Shown in pieces: positions 23,455 through 23,746 of a stretch of DNA of 23,746 bases. Each line of letters begins with the position of its first letter. Position 1 is the stretch's first letter. The position numbers and the translations under genes were made by a program. The DNA is from Bacteroidales bacterium UBA4073 (GTDB lineage Bacteria; Bacteroidota; Bacteroidia; Bacteroidales; Tenuifilaceae), in NCBI GenBank assembly GCA_002383425.1, contig DFYV01000078.1, positions 1 to 23,746 on the forward strand. The letters run 5' to 3'. The notes beneath the pieces are model-generated. The model saw nothing but the letters and a program-made list of their open reading frames with translations, did not search any database and was not told the origin of the DNA.

Positions 23455-23746
23455 GAAATTTTTGTTTACCCGCAGAGTTCACAGAGGAAACGCAGAGAAC
23501 CCCCGCTACGCTTCGCTACCCTGATACGCTAAAGCTACAGGGCAGGCGGGGCAGGCACAGAGGAATAAAAGTAAATAAACTAATGTTTCGCACGTATAAA
23601 TATTATTCTATAAATCAAATATTTACAAATTGATTTAAATTATCATGTAATTAATTATCAAGCGATTGATGACTCCAATGTATATTTAATACTTTGTGAA
23701 ACTTTGTGCCTATTTCGTGTTTTTTGTGGTTATATTCAGCGATTTA
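23455..23746. other. Noncoding, repeat-rich window end
   Basis: Contains CGCAGAG/CACAGAGG words (23471-23497 and 23556-23562) typical of Bacteroidota intergenic repeats. They are interrupted by a GC-rich block (23500-23555) with nested inverted pairs CCCCGC/GCGGGG (23501-23506, 23546-23551) and CCCTG/CAGGG (23519-23523, 23538-23542). The rest is AT-rich, with a doubled ACTTTGTG near 23692-23709. No gene seen. Confidence 0.5.

Overview
The window reads as chromosomal DNA of a Bacteroidota bacterium, probably Bacteroidales or a close relative. Support: a LytTR response regulator; lipoproteins with an acidic stretch after the lipobox cysteine; two proteins with type IX secretion (T9SS) C-terminal sorting domains; the T9SS gene porT beside ubiE; small-type PurL; A-rich translation starts; and several TAnnTTTG -7 promoter boxes, the Bacteroidota sigma consensus. 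These are judgements by eye; no database search was possible.

Layout. 1-827: end of an upstream gene (possibly the partner histidine kinase) and a LytTR regulator. 940-7420: an envelope-protein region built around a diverged duplication. A lipoprotein with its promoter (1043-1822) and a small Spy-like periplasmic protein (3271-3642) recur at 5739-6488 and 7014-7385. Between and around them are an M43 T9SS-secreted metalloprotease (present only in the first copy), a DUF6515-like protein with an early stop, and a beta-lactamase-fold lipoprotein hydrolase. 7421-8998: an IS4-like insertion sequence with a broken transposase, inserted exactly where homology between the two Spy-like copies ends. 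9000-15100: an accessory block with a HipB-like regulator lacking HipA, a 1175-aa SWIM/SNF2 helicase-like ATPase and a DUF4143 ATPase, set among short repeats; related 8-bp tandem arrays lie at both sides in opposite orientation. 15128-20472, minus strand: core operon purL-ubiE-porT-FAD oxidoreductase. 20696-22191, plus strand: an SDR dehydrogenase and a membrane zinc metallopeptidase, divergent from purL. 22227-23421, minus strand: an outer-membrane-protein remnant, a terminator, and a broken T9SS cargo gene with a peptidase S74 chaperone domain. The end is repeat-rich noncoding DNA.

How the parts relate. porT encodes an outer-membrane component of the T9SS; the M43 protease and the S74 protein carry the sorting domain that this system recognises. 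The duplicated lipoprotein and Spy-like genes, with the DUF6515-like gene, look like a small envelope-protein group, function unknown. ubiE (menaquinone) and purL (purines) are housekeeping.

I found no convincing new multi-gene system. The best leads are an apparent 89-bp insertion that leaves a small upstream ORF ahead of the second lipoprotein copy, the inverted 8-bp arrays around the SNF2/ATPase block, a dispersed 17-bp repeat family, and two genes with in-frame stops close to the 3' end followed by coherent coding sequence.
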